From Vibrio pomeroyi (lineage in GTDB: Bacteria; Pseudomonadota; Gammaproteobacteria; Enterobacterales; Vibrionaceae), in NCBI GenBank assembly GCA_041879425.1, contig CP090855.1, forward strand, positions 1,612,001-1,676,000: DNA of 64,000 nucleotides. Reading direction: 5' to 3'. Each line of letters opens with the position of its first letter. Position 1 is the first letter of the stretch. The notes beneath the pieces were generated by a model. It saw only the letters and a list, made by a program, of their open reading frames with translations, did no database searches and was not told the origin of the DNA. Below are positions 50,971-58,742 of this stretch, piece by piece. The position numbers and the translations under genes are program-made.

Positions 50971-51257
50971 TGTGGTGTGGTCACGTCGGTGACTTGATAA
51001 TGACGAGTTACGTTCTTTGAGATCTTACCCCATTCAGAAACTTTGACGCGTTGCTGGTGGGCTTCGAACGCATCACGGCTCGTGAATTCCTCGTAAACTT
51101 CAAAGCGATTCGGTTGAAGTGTGCTTTGACTCACTCGAAACACGATACAGCCGGGTTCTGACAGCGTGAGTTCTTTATGAACAACCAACGCTTGTGTGAC
51201 CGCTTCTAGGTCGTTGTCAGGCACGAGAATATGCCCTTGTAGAATGACTTTACTCAT
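50967..51257 (-). CDS. Antibiotic biosynthesis monooxygenase (ABM) domain protein
   Basis: A 96-aa ferredoxin-like dimeric alpha/beta-barrel protein. VILQGHILVPDNDLEAVTQALVVHKELTLSEPGCIVFRV and NRFEVYEEFTSRDAFEAHQQ (two segments covering residues 4-42 and about 50-70) show the ABM pattern EPGCxxFRV and the HQ pair. Homologues act as cofactor-free oxygenases or peroxide-related enzymes. The ATG at 51257 was chosen; one at 51269 gives four more residues. It is the first gene of a two-gene operon. Confidence 0.83.
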   Translation of the reverse strand: MSKVILQGHILVPDNDLEAVTQALVVHKELTLSEPGCIVFRVSQSTLQPNRFEVYEEFTSRDAFEAHQQRVKVSEWGKISKNVTRHYQVTDVTTPQ

Positions 51258-51745
51258 TATTACGTCCATTTAATTTTGCCCATTACTCGCTTTTTCCAAT
51301 AAAAGCGCCGTCCGTTACAAACATAATCCCATTTTGAGTTTGTGTCGTATAGGCTAATGTGAATAAAAAATGGTCAATACAGTTGTAATCAAGGTTACAC
51401 CGTAACTTTAATTGCTGAAGGTGATAAGTTAATAGGTAGGAAAGGTAAGTTATTGGGAACTTAATCTGCGTTGGTCCGGTCTATTAAACAGGTATCATGG
51501 AACTGTATTGGTACTGAAATGAATTTGTCATCTGAGATAACTAATCTTAATTTCGAACAACGGCTCATCGGATTAAATTGAGCCATAGTTGATATCTAAG
51601 TCATACTTTGATGTAAATGGTACTTAAAACCCTATATGTTTTGTGATTTGTATCATTGATCTGGCCGTCAAACACCGTTAGATTCGAATGGTTGGCAATA
51701 AAAAATAGCTCAAGAAGAGCAGTTAAAGAAAAGGAAATATCCCTT

Positions 51746-51829
51746 ATGAAAAAAATGAGAAGAGCACAGCTTCATCGCGTTCGTATCCAATACTGGAAAG
51801 ACACGTCAAAAGAAGCTTCAAAGAAATAA
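51746..51829 (+). CDS. Possible 27-aa basic small protein
   Basis: ATG at 51746 to TAA at 51829 encodes 27 residues, strongly basic (MKKMRRAQLHRVRIQYW, ending KEASKK). AAAAGGAAA lies about 9 bases before the ATG, a plausible ribosome binding site. An isolated promoter-sized AT-rich stretch precedes it. No homology is recognised; it may be a regulatory or ribosome-associated microprotein, or chance. Confidence 0.35.
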   Translation: MKKMRRAQLHRVRIQYWKDTSKEASKK

Positions 51830-52157
51830 GCTTTATATCTAAACCTATAAAGTTACAAAGCTGAAAGCGAAAAGGCTTTCGAACAAAACCCTCAACTGGG
51901 TATGTAAAACGCAACAAACCGATTTCAATAGCACTCTCAAGGACCTTCATCTGGTCGGCGACTAAAGAAATCATCCCCAAAGAGCTGGCAGGCATTAACA
52001 ACAATGCAATTCAATGTCAGCTCATTAATACCCCCTCTCGTTATACCTACTTCACTTAATTCTTACGCACCAAAATCAACTCGCACCTGCGACTAAATCT
52101 TTTTTGCTATTCAAATCATTGAAACGTATTACCCCTCAAAGAAAGTGCCACCCAATA

Positions 52158-52188
52158 AAAAAGCTCCCGATTTCTCAGAAGCTTTGAT
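52158..52188 (-). terminator. Terminator of the GntR-ABC operon
   Basis: Read on the - strand, AAAGCTTC pairs with GGGAGCTTT (one G-U) around TGAGAAATC, followed by TTTTTATT. It lies past the end of the permease gene at 52237. Confidence 0.7.
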
Positions 52189-52236
52189 TTAGGTCTTGTG
52201 TGTGGTGATGAGCCTTGTGGCTCAAGCTCGATGACT

Positions 52237-53094
52237 CTAGCGTTGGAACAGCGTCTTCAAGCTAACATCGTCGGTTCTGTTTAACTTAAGGCTTAGTAGA
52301 TAACCGCCAATGCCGAGCAGTACGTAAATAGTTAAAGACAGAATCGAAACTTCTGAAAGTGCACTGAATGGGTTGCTTGTTGTCAGCACTTTCATCGGCA
52401 GTGAAGCGATGACAGAAAAGAAGTCATTGATGCCATAGAAACCGAATAGCGCGATAGCCAACCATTTAATTGCAAAGCTTGAAACAAAAATGACAAGCAG
52501 CGGAGAGTTAACCAGTTGCGAAATCGCCAGAGTCATCGTTGCCAGTGGCAATAGAACTAGCGCAACCAGCAGCATACGACCAAAGAACACCATCCAGTTG
52601 CTGAGTACGTAGAATAACGACTGCTGCTCAACTAACAGTGCTAATGGTTGTTCACTCGATAGATTCAGAATCCAGAACAGAACATCAGCAAATAGAACCA
52701 ATAGCGCACAAATAGCAGGGATCACCACTAAACCGAAACCTAGCTTCACGGCGTGAGTCATGGCATTCGATACAGGCATACTTCTCCAAAACATCGAACT
52801 GCCTTCTTGGCGCTCTTTACGCAGTGTTTTAGGGATGTAAAGCGTCGAAAGCAACAGTGAAATTAGGCCCGCGCCAAAGTAGATCACTGAATTGAGATCT
52901 CGTGAGAAGTCTCTGTGCATGCTGCTTACGTCGCCGTTAACCTCCATTTGGAAGAAAAAATCGTGTTGTGCTTGGCCGCTAAAGAACAAGCTAACGAAAA
53001 GCAAGAAACCACATAACCCGATAAACAGAGGCAGTCGAGTGTTAATTTTATGCTCGATAAGTTCTTTTTCTAGCATGTAAAAACTTGGGTGCAT
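52237..53094 (-). CDS. ABC-2 type membrane permease
   Basis: A 285-aa inner-membrane protein with six hydrophobic segments, the first after a short cytoplasmic region (ELIEHKINTRLPLFIGLCGFLLF), then a periplasmic loop and five more. A cytosolic patch, LRKERQEGSSMFWRSMPVS, is typical of ABC-2/YtrC-like exporters (the KERQxG...SxPVS pattern). Its ATG shares one base with the stop of the ATPase gene, so it is translationally coupled. Third gene of a gntR-ATPase-permease unit. Confidence 0.85.
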   Translation of the reverse strand: MHPSFYMLEKELIEHKINTRLPLFIGLCGFLLFVSLFFSGQAQHDFFFQMEVNGDVSSMHRDFSRDLNSVIYFGAGLISLLLSTLYIPKTLRKERQEGSSMFWRSMPVSNAMTHAVKLGFGLVVIPAICALLVLFADVLFWILNLSSEQPLALLVEQQSLFYVLSNWMVFFGRMLLVALVLLPLATMTLAISQLVNSPLLVIFVSSFAIKWLAIALFGFYGINDFFSVIASLPMKVLTTSNPFSALSEVSILSLTIYVLLGIGGYLLSLKLNRTDDVSLKTLFQR

Positions 53095-53948
53095 TATGCC
53101 TTCTCCGTCTGTGTTGCAAGGAATAGGTCCGCCAGACCAACGTTGTAGATGTTACCCAATGATTCAACCTGTTCTTTGTACTGACTTTCCAATAACCACT
53201 TAGTTGTTCCTAGCCCCGGTTGTGAGGTCAGTGGATTGAGCTTCTGGATCTCATTAGAGTGGTTGTTTGCCACATCGATAATGAAGTAGTCGTTCTCGAT
53301 CTCTTCCATGCTCTTTTGCATCACACAGTGACCTTGTTTCAGAATCAACACATCCGTTAATAGGTGTTCGATCTCTGAAACTTCATGGCTGGCGATGATC
53401 ATCGCGCGTTCACCGTCGTGGAACCACTCTAGAAGATGGCGATAGAAAGTATCGCGGTAGAGTAGATCTAGACCCAACGTTGGTTCATCTAAGATCAAGA
53501 CTTGAGTATCCGTCGCGATGATGACCGCAAGGTGAAGTTGTACCTTCATCCCTTTAGAAAGCTGTTTGATCGTTGAAGAGAGCTTAATGTTGGTGCTACT
53601 TAACGTCTGTTCTGCTTTTTGCTTGTTGAAGCTTGGGTGAACGCCTTGGGTGTATCGAAGCAGTTGTTTTACTGTCATCCACTCAGGCAATACGTTCACA
53701 TCTGAAATGTACGATAAGTGCAGCATGAGTTCAGCGTGCTGGTGGATAGGGTGGTAGCCATTTACTTCAATCTCACCTTGATAGTTGTGCCCACCAAGCA
53801 GTGATTTGATCAGTGTCGATTTACCCGCACCATTGTGGCCAAGTAACCCAAGCACTTGCCCCGGCTTTAACTCAAAGCTGATGTTCTCGACACCTACTTG
53901 ATTTGAATAGGTTTTGGTTACGTTTTTCACGGAAAGTAAAGTACTCAT
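53094..53948 (-). CDS. ABC transporter ATP-binding protein (YtrB-like)
   Basis: A 284-aa ATPase. Walker A GHNGAGKST lies near residue 37, the signature LSKGMKVQLHLAV is the variant form usual in this family (SKGM instead of SGGQ), and Walker B is VLILDEPTLGLD, followed by the switch IIASHEVSEIE. The last 80 residues form a poorly conserved regulatory tail. It overlaps the gntR gene by ATGA and the permease gene by one base. The operon probably exports a cell-envelope-active compound or responds to one, as YtrA-type systems do. Confidence 0.9.
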   Translation of the reverse strand: MSTLLSVKNVTKTYSNQVGVENISFELKPGQVLGLLGHNGAGKSTLIKSLLGGHNYQGEIEVNGYHPIHQHAELMLHLSYISDVNVLPEWMTVKQLLRYTQGVHPSFNKQKAEQTLSSTNIKLSSTIKQLSKGMKVQLHLAVIIATDTQVLILDEPTLGLDLLYRDTFYRHLLEWFHDGERAMIIASHEVSEIEHLLTDVLILKQGHCVMQKSMEEIENDYFIIDVANNHSNEIQKLNPLTSQPGLGTTKWLLESQYKEQVESLGNIYNVGLADLFLATQTEKA

Positions 53949-54316
53949 GATTTGTCCTTGATGTGTTGTGCTAGCTGTTTCACGAGTTCTTCGACACTCA
54001 TATCAATGATGCCTAGCGTCTCAGCGATGGCTGGGATCTGTGTGTTAATGAAAGTTTGGTGTGCCGACTCTTTCAACTTTTGCAGTGCGCCTTCGGCCAC
54101 ATACATGCCTTGGCCGCGCTTTTTCTCTACCAAGCCTTCATCCACCAGTAACTGGTAGCTTTTCATGACAGTAAGGTGGTTGATTTTGAGATCGGCAGCA
54201 ACGGCACGTACCGAAGGCAATGCTTGTTGCTCTAACCAAATACCTTGAAGAATTTGGTCACTGATCTTGGTAGCAAGCTGCCTAAAGATCGGTTGGTCGT
54301 CTTTCCATTCGGTCAT
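53945..54316 (-). CDS. GntR-family regulator, YtrA subfamily
   Basis: A 123-aa regulator with a winged helix (residues 10-75: PIFRQLATKISDQILQGIW, LPSVRAVAADLKINHLTVMKSYQLL, LVEKKRGQGMYV) and only a short C-terminal helical dimerisation tail, the YtrA pattern. The start is ATG at 54316; a TTG two codons upstream is possible. First gene of the operon with the ABC ATPase and permease. A dyad in its promoter is a likely operator. Confidence 0.9.
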   Translation of the reverse strand: MTEWKDDQPIFRQLATKISDQILQGIWLEQQALPSVRAVAADLKINHLTVMKSYQLLVDEGLVEKKRGQGMYVAEGALQKLKESAHQTFINTQIPAIAETLGIIDMSVEELVKQLAQHIKDKS

Positions 54317-54335
54317 AATCAAAACTGCATGGTGA

Positions 54336-54349
54336 TATACATGTGTATA
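54336..54349. promoter_or_regulatory. Candidate GntR (YtrA-type) operator
   Basis: TATAC at 54336-54340 and GTATA at 54345-54349 form a perfect 5-bp dyad around ATGT, 20 bases upstream of the gntR start. TATAAC beside it may belong to the -10 region. The position fits autorepression. Confidence 0.5.
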
Positions 54350-54541
54350 ACACTAACCTTTTTATTCGAATTGGCAAGGGTTTTATAGAAATAGATAGAA
54401 TGTTTTTATGGTTGAATGGATAGTGTTTGGCTGAAAGGGAGCCTGAAGCCGGCTTCCTTGCCGGCTCTCAAGCAGTTGTATCAAAGGTGGTTATTTGAAT
54501 TGGAAATCATTGTTTATCTGCATTTCAAATAGGGTGAGGCT

Positions 54542-56284
54542 TTACTCTTCTGAGTTACTGGGTCTGCTATACAAGTAGCCTTGATGCAGGTTGTAGCCCA
54601 ACTGACACAAGATATATTGCTGCCTGCGCGTTTCGACACCTTCGTAAATCATCGTGATATTAGATAAGCGTCCGATCTCTGAGATGTTAAGCAGCACACC
54701 TTGATGGTGCTCACCTGATTCGATGTCTTTAACAAAACAACGATCCAGCTTCAGATAGGTTGGTGAGATAATACCGATGATCTCGATGTTGTTATTGCCT
54801 GTTCCAAAGTCATCCAATGCGATGGTGATCCCCAGCTTTTTGATCGCCTTGATGTTGTCTATCACTTCACATCCATAACCAATGTTTGAGTACTCAGTTA
54901 TCTCAACCACAAATTCATTCGCTTCCATCGCGTCTAAATGCACTTTGAGTTTTGAAAAGTTATTCCCGACTAAAGCACTTGGGCAGACGTTGACACCGTA
55001 GATCTCATGGCTGTTGTTCAACTTGGCGTTTCTGACCGTTTCGATAAGTAAAATCGTATGAAACGTCAGTAGGTTGGTGCGTCTCATGGTGTTGATGAAG
55101 CTCAAAACGCCGACATTACGCACCCTAGACAACAACTCGTAGTACAAGACGGTGTTGTCTTCGGTGTTGATGATTGGCTCTTCTTCAAACGAAATGTGTT
55201 TCCAACGATACAGGTAAATAAAGAAACCTAAAATATATGAGTGATAGAGTAGGGTAGCGAGCAGCAGTGAGAGTGCAACCCACAGTGCAACGATATCGTC
55301 ACTGTAGAAAGTGATTGAGGCACCGCTCGGTAGCTCAGAAGTATAAATCGGCTGACTGTTATCTCCGAGGTTGAGAATGTAGTAGCCATTCTTTTGTATA
55401 GAGACCGAGTCAACCAGCAGAGGCAACAGTGAGTTTCTGTAACGCGCCTCAATAGAACCTTTGGAAATTCGAACCGTCAGATCGATATCATTTTCTGGGT
55501 CACTGAAACGCGAATAAGTGAAGTCGCCACTGTCGTAGAAGTCATCAATCTTATCGAGTTCCACATACTGTGAGCGGCTTTTGGATATATAGCACGAGCC
55601 ATGAGGGGTGGTCATGACGACCGAGTCGAGATTGAGTGAGTGCCTTAATGAATGCACCGCTCCAGGGCTGTCACAGCCGTAATCCATTACCTCTTCTGCA
55701 ATATGTTTGGTGTTCCCACTGTATTCATCTGCAATTTTCGTTGTATAAAGGATTTGGAAAAAGTAGACAACGAACAAGAAGAATGACGTTGCGGTGAATA
55801 CGGTTATCAAAGCCCTGATCAACTCCTTGTGATAGGTGTTGAACATCAGCTTGAGCATCTCTATCTGGCTGGGTTTGAACTGGTTGATGTTGTCTTTGGG
55901 CGCTATGCGGTTTTCTGAGCTCTTATCGAGATCAATAAAATAGCCAACCTTATAAAGGTTAGAAATGAGTTCACTATTATTATCAACCTCGGCTTCTTCA
56001 CACAGATTTCGATATTTCTTTCTTATAGACGCGATAATATTCTTTAATGCGTATAAACTGAACTCTTCATCAAAATGCGATTTAAAAGACTCTTCAACAT
56101 CTCTAGCTGATTGAGGGTTAGAAATTGAAGCATTCTCAATTAAATATTTGAAGACAAAACTCTCTTTACTATTAAGAGTTTCCTCTGATATCTTATTACT
56201 GTCTCTTTTGATATATATTTTTTCTTCATTATAGATTAGTTGCAAGCTCTCATTATTGTTATTTATATTGAAAGAACAGTGCAT
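54542..56284 (-). CDS. Membrane protein joining a ToxR-like winged helix, periplasmic domain and EAL domain
   Basis: A 580-aa protein. Residues about 35-118 resemble the OmpR/ToxR winged helix: SKESFVFKYLIENAS, LKNIIASIRKKYRNL, and LISNLYKVGYFI as the wing hairpin. A membrane helix spans 158-180, a 150-residue periplasmic domain follows (two Cys at 204 and 231), a second helix spans 331-358, then a cytosolic EAL domain (about 375-575). Predicted phosphodiesterase residues are all present: Glu383 (ELL in place of EAL), Asn432, Glu461/Glu464 (EITE), Asp491-Asp492 (DDFGTG), Lys512, Glu548 (EGVE) and Gln568 (HQGY). So it should cleave c-di-GMP and may bind DNA from the membrane. Confidence 0.8.
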   Translation of the reverse strand: MHCSFNINNNNESLQLIYNEEKIYIKRDSNKISEETLNSKESFVFKYLIENASISNPQSARDVEESFKSHFDEEFSLYALKNIIASIRKKYRNLCEEAEVDNNSELISNLYKVGYFIDLDKSSENRIAPKDNINQFKPSQIEMLKLMFNTYHKELIRALITVFTATSFFLFVVYFFQILYTTKIADEYSGNTKHIAEEVMDYGCDSPGAVHSLRHSLNLDSVVMTTPHGSCYISKSRSQYVELDKIDDFYDSGDFTYSRFSDPENDIDLTVRISKGSIEARYRNSLLPLLVDSVSIQKNGYYILNLGDNSQPIYTSELPSGASITFYSDDIVALWVALSLLLATLLYHSYILGFFIYLYRWKHISFEEEPIINTEDNTVLYYELLSRVRNVGVLSFINTMRRTNLLTFHTILLIETVRNAKLNNSHEIYGVNVCPSALVGNNFSKLKVHLDAMEANEFVVEITEYSNIGYGCEVIDNIKAIKKLGITIALDDFGTGNNNIEIIGIISPTYLKLDRCFVKDIESGEHHQGVLLNISEIGRLSNITMIYEGVETRRQQYILCQLGYNLHQGYLYSRPSNSEE

Positions 56285-57294
56285 AGCTCAACTCCTAAGC
56301 GATAGTTATTATATTTGTGTGATTGATATGTGATGGCTGGGATTGTCATTCAACCCAAGAGTCCGTTCTAAATAACATAACTAAAATGTCACCATTTCCT
56401 CTTAAGATGTTGATACTAATCGCAGAATCTGGGCTGTAATGAAAGGTTATAGAGATGTTCACCCAAAACTTGAATTTATAAATGAAAGCCGATGTTTTAC
56501 AAGAGACAAGGGGGATTTATCCATTTGTTTTGGTATTTATCCATTCGTAAGCCTCTATATCAGCAGTTTTAACCATAACTTTAGTGATTGCTAATGTAGT
56601 TGAGCGTGGTATTTGCGGTGGTTATTGATGAGGCTGATTTATCAGATTTTTTCAGGATAAAATTTAATTACAATGAAATAGGTAATATTAATATCATTTA
56701 GTTGAGGCATTATATTTCTTTATTTAATGATGTTTTTAATTGATACTAATGTCAGTAGTGGTTTTGCCGGGGTTTTATGAATAGGCTTTATCAATTAATG
56801 TAATGTTATTAAAATCTTGATTTTTAATTTTAACTAAGAAAGGTGAAACTCAAAGCGTTAGGTCGATTGAACTGTGATGTTGATTCCACGATTAAGCTGT
56901 TTTTGGTTAGTGTTTGTGCTCTATTTTGTTGAAAGATATTTCAATTTGATATGAGTTAGGTTTTTATAATGCCTGTGTCACTGGAAAAACCTTACTATAT
57001 TAACGATTTGCTTCAATAAACATTCTTTTTGAGTGAGTTATAACCAGAAAGCAAAGGTGGCTTTTGATTAATTAATACGCACTATCAAACATAGTTCTAA
57101 GTAAGTCGGTTTTGTTTTATTTACAGCGCTGAAAAAGCCCCTAATTAGACGGGCTAATAGGAGCTCTCGGCAACTTTTTTTGAAGACTTTCTTGTGACGC
57201 CTTTTGTTTTAAACGTTCCTTTGGCAGCTTTTTTTCTACCGCTTTTTTGACAAGGAACTGAAGATTAAAGGCTAAAGACTAAATGCCAGAGAGG
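56285..57294. other. 1010-base AT-rich gap
   Basis: No open frame with a ribosome binding site was recognised. The base composition is clearly more AT-rich than its neighbours, with many ATTTAT and TTTTTA tracts. AGCCC/GGGCT (near 57136-57155) makes a weak hairpin. It should contain the promoter of the EAL gene. A regulatory RNA or a decayed gene is possible but not shown. Confidence 0.4.
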
Positions 57295-57825
57295 CTAGAA
57301 GTTCAAGCTTGCGGTAACGCGCACTACGTCTTCTTCAAATGGTGCTGTGCCCCCTGAACCATCTGGCACCATTGCTGAATCATTGATCTTACCGTAATCC
57401 ACCGTTAGGCCTATCATGCGCCAGTTTACCGTTGTACCTATTGAGCCATAGACGTTATCGATATTGAGGCCGTTAGGTGAACCATCGTCAAACTCCACAT
57501 CTGCATTTAGATAGTTGATACCAATTTTAGGGATGATATCGAACTCGGCGATTTCAAACTTATAACCGATGTTGGAGTACAGGCCCCATGCATCTTGTGA
57601 GTTTGACGGTTCTAAATCTACCGCTTGTGTACCCAATGAGAAACCACCACCGACAACGATATTGTTCGACAATTCTTTACTGTAGCCGAAGGTCGCGAGT
57701 TCTTGATTGCCGATGAAAGTGACACCAGCTTCAATAGAGTTATCGCGGTCTTTTGCCAATGCAGACAATGGGATACATACCGTTGCAATAACGATGGCTG
57801 GTAAAACGAAGGTTTTCTTTTTCAT
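57295..57825 (-). CDS. Small outer-membrane beta-barrel protein
   Basis: A 176-aa protein from the ATG at 57825, which follows AAAGAGAAT and starts a clean signal peptide (1-24, ending ALA); the frame runs 26 codons further but without a ribosome binding site. Alternating strands such as SIEAGVTFIGNQELATFGYSKEL and YGSIGTTVNWRMIGLTVDYGKI suggest an 8-stranded OmpA-like or OmpW-like barrel. It ends VRVTASLNF, with the terminal Phe for outer-membrane assembly. Its partner and ligand are unknown. Confidence 0.75.
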   Translation of the reverse strand: MKKKTFVLPAIVIATVCIPLSALAKDRDNSIEAGVTFIGNQELATFGYSKELSNNIVVGGGFSLGTQAVDLEPSNSQDAWGLYSNIGYKFEIAEFDIIPKIGINYLNADVEFDDGSPNGLNIDNVYGSIGTTVNWRMIGLTVDYGKINDSAMVPDGSGGTAPFEEDVVRVTASLNF

Positions 57826-58003
57826 GATTCTCTTTCTCATTTTGTCAGGATGGAAAAAGTCTACGCAATAATGAGGCTCAAATATGAGTCGCGGCACAGT
57901 CAAGAATGAGCTGAAAAAGACCTGACATTAAGCGAATAAAACTCACCTAAATATGGAGATCAAGGTAAGGTTTTATGGTTAGGCAGTGAGCGGTAGATGT
58001 CGT

Positions 58004-58483
58004 TTAACATGCACCGTCAAGAACGACGATTTGCGGTTCTTTTTCCGGTTGATAGAGTACCTGGCAAAAATCGCCGACAGGTGAATAGGTGTAACTCTCC
58101 GTATCAAAAGAGATAGCAGCGACTCTTTCTGCATTGCTGCCTTCCTCGACTTCTTTGTTGTTTACGTAGAGTTCTGCTTGGTCAATGTTAAGCAGGCGTC
58201 TTAAGGAATCGACATAAGCGATTGGGTAACCATGGCAGACGTAGTAGGTTTCAATCTCAGTCTTTTCAACGTAGTCACATTCTCCTTCCACACCAGCAAT
58301 CGCAGACTTCGCATAGATCATGTCGATACCCGTGCGAAGGTTGCCAGCCACATCGTGTATTTTGCTCGCGCGCGCACTGCCCTGAATATCTAAGAATTTG
58401 ACCAAGGCCGTGGCAGAAACCACCGCTAAGATCAGTACAGCGACGATAAGTTCTAAGAGAGTGAAGCCGTTTTGTCTGCTCAT
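58004..58483 (-). CDS. Type IV pilin-like prepilin, orphan
   Basis: A 159-aa prepilin with the class III leader MSRQNG|FTLLELIV: cleavage after Gly6, N-methyl-Phe7, and Glu at +5 (residue 11), then a hydrophobic helix to about residue 30. Two cysteine pairs are present: one around CDYV..YVCHGYP in the middle and one at the C-terminus (CQVLY...DGAC), the latter like the D-region disulfide of pilins. The start is ATG at 58483; a TTG three codons earlier is possible. No assembly genes adjoin it. It most resembles MSHA or minor type II/IV pilins. A GTAAG-N5-GTAAG box lies about 165 bases upstream. Confidence 0.82.
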   Translation of the reverse strand: MSRQNGFTLLELIVAVLILAVVSATALVKFLDIQGSARASKIHDVAGNLRTGIDMIYAKSAIAGVEGECDYVEKTEIETYYVCHGYPIAYVDSLRRLLNIDQAELYVNNKEVEEGSNAERVAAISFDTESYTYSPVGDFCQVLYQPEKEPQIVVLDGAC

Positions 58484-58647
58484 ATTTACCAACGAATGAA
58501 TCTGATTAAGTGACGGTTTGAGGGTAATCGAAATGCTAAAACCATTACAGAGAGTAGGTGTAAGTACAAGCTGATGGTCTAATTCGAAATTATGATTAAA
58601 TCATTAATTAACAAAGGGTTATGTGTGTGTCTTTGTTGTTTTGCGTA

Positions 58648-58666
58648 ATGTAAGCCTACGTAAGCG
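58648..58666. promoter_or_regulatory. GTAAG-N5-GTAAG box upstream of the prepilin gene
   Basis: ATGTAAGCCTACGTAAGCG at 58648-58666 holds two GTAAG half-sites with starts 10 bases apart. That is the layout of the CpxR box (GTAAA-N5-GTAAA) and other OmpR-family response-regulator sites. Closely similar boxes occur at 61619-61667 before the two-component system. Confidence 0.5.
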
Positions 58667-58742
58667 TTCACATTGGTGCTGTTACCTTGTTTATTAATCA
58701 TTCAAAGTTCTAACTTGTTGATAAAAAACTTTATTAACCGAC

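Larger units (their letters stand above)
51258..52236. other. 979-base gap with one candidate small ORF
   Basis: It contains the 27-codon frame at 51746-51829, a small hairpin GAAAGC/GCTTTC (51863-51880) and the terminator at 52158. The remainder has uniform base composition and no recognised gene. An 86-codon - strand frame at 51744-52004 is antisense to the small ORF and looks non-coding. Confidence 0.4.

Noticed and set aside
51744..52004. 86-codon open frame on the - strand in the 979-base gap
   Set aside because: No ribosome binding site and non-coding composition, and it ends antisense to the better-supported 27-codon frame. Cannot be excluded but not supported.
54437..54467. GAGCC...GGCTC / AGCCGG...CCGGCT hairpin before the EAL gene's 3' end
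   Set aside because: Strong GC pairing but no T-tail on either strand and ambiguous alternative pairings; not listed as a terminator.
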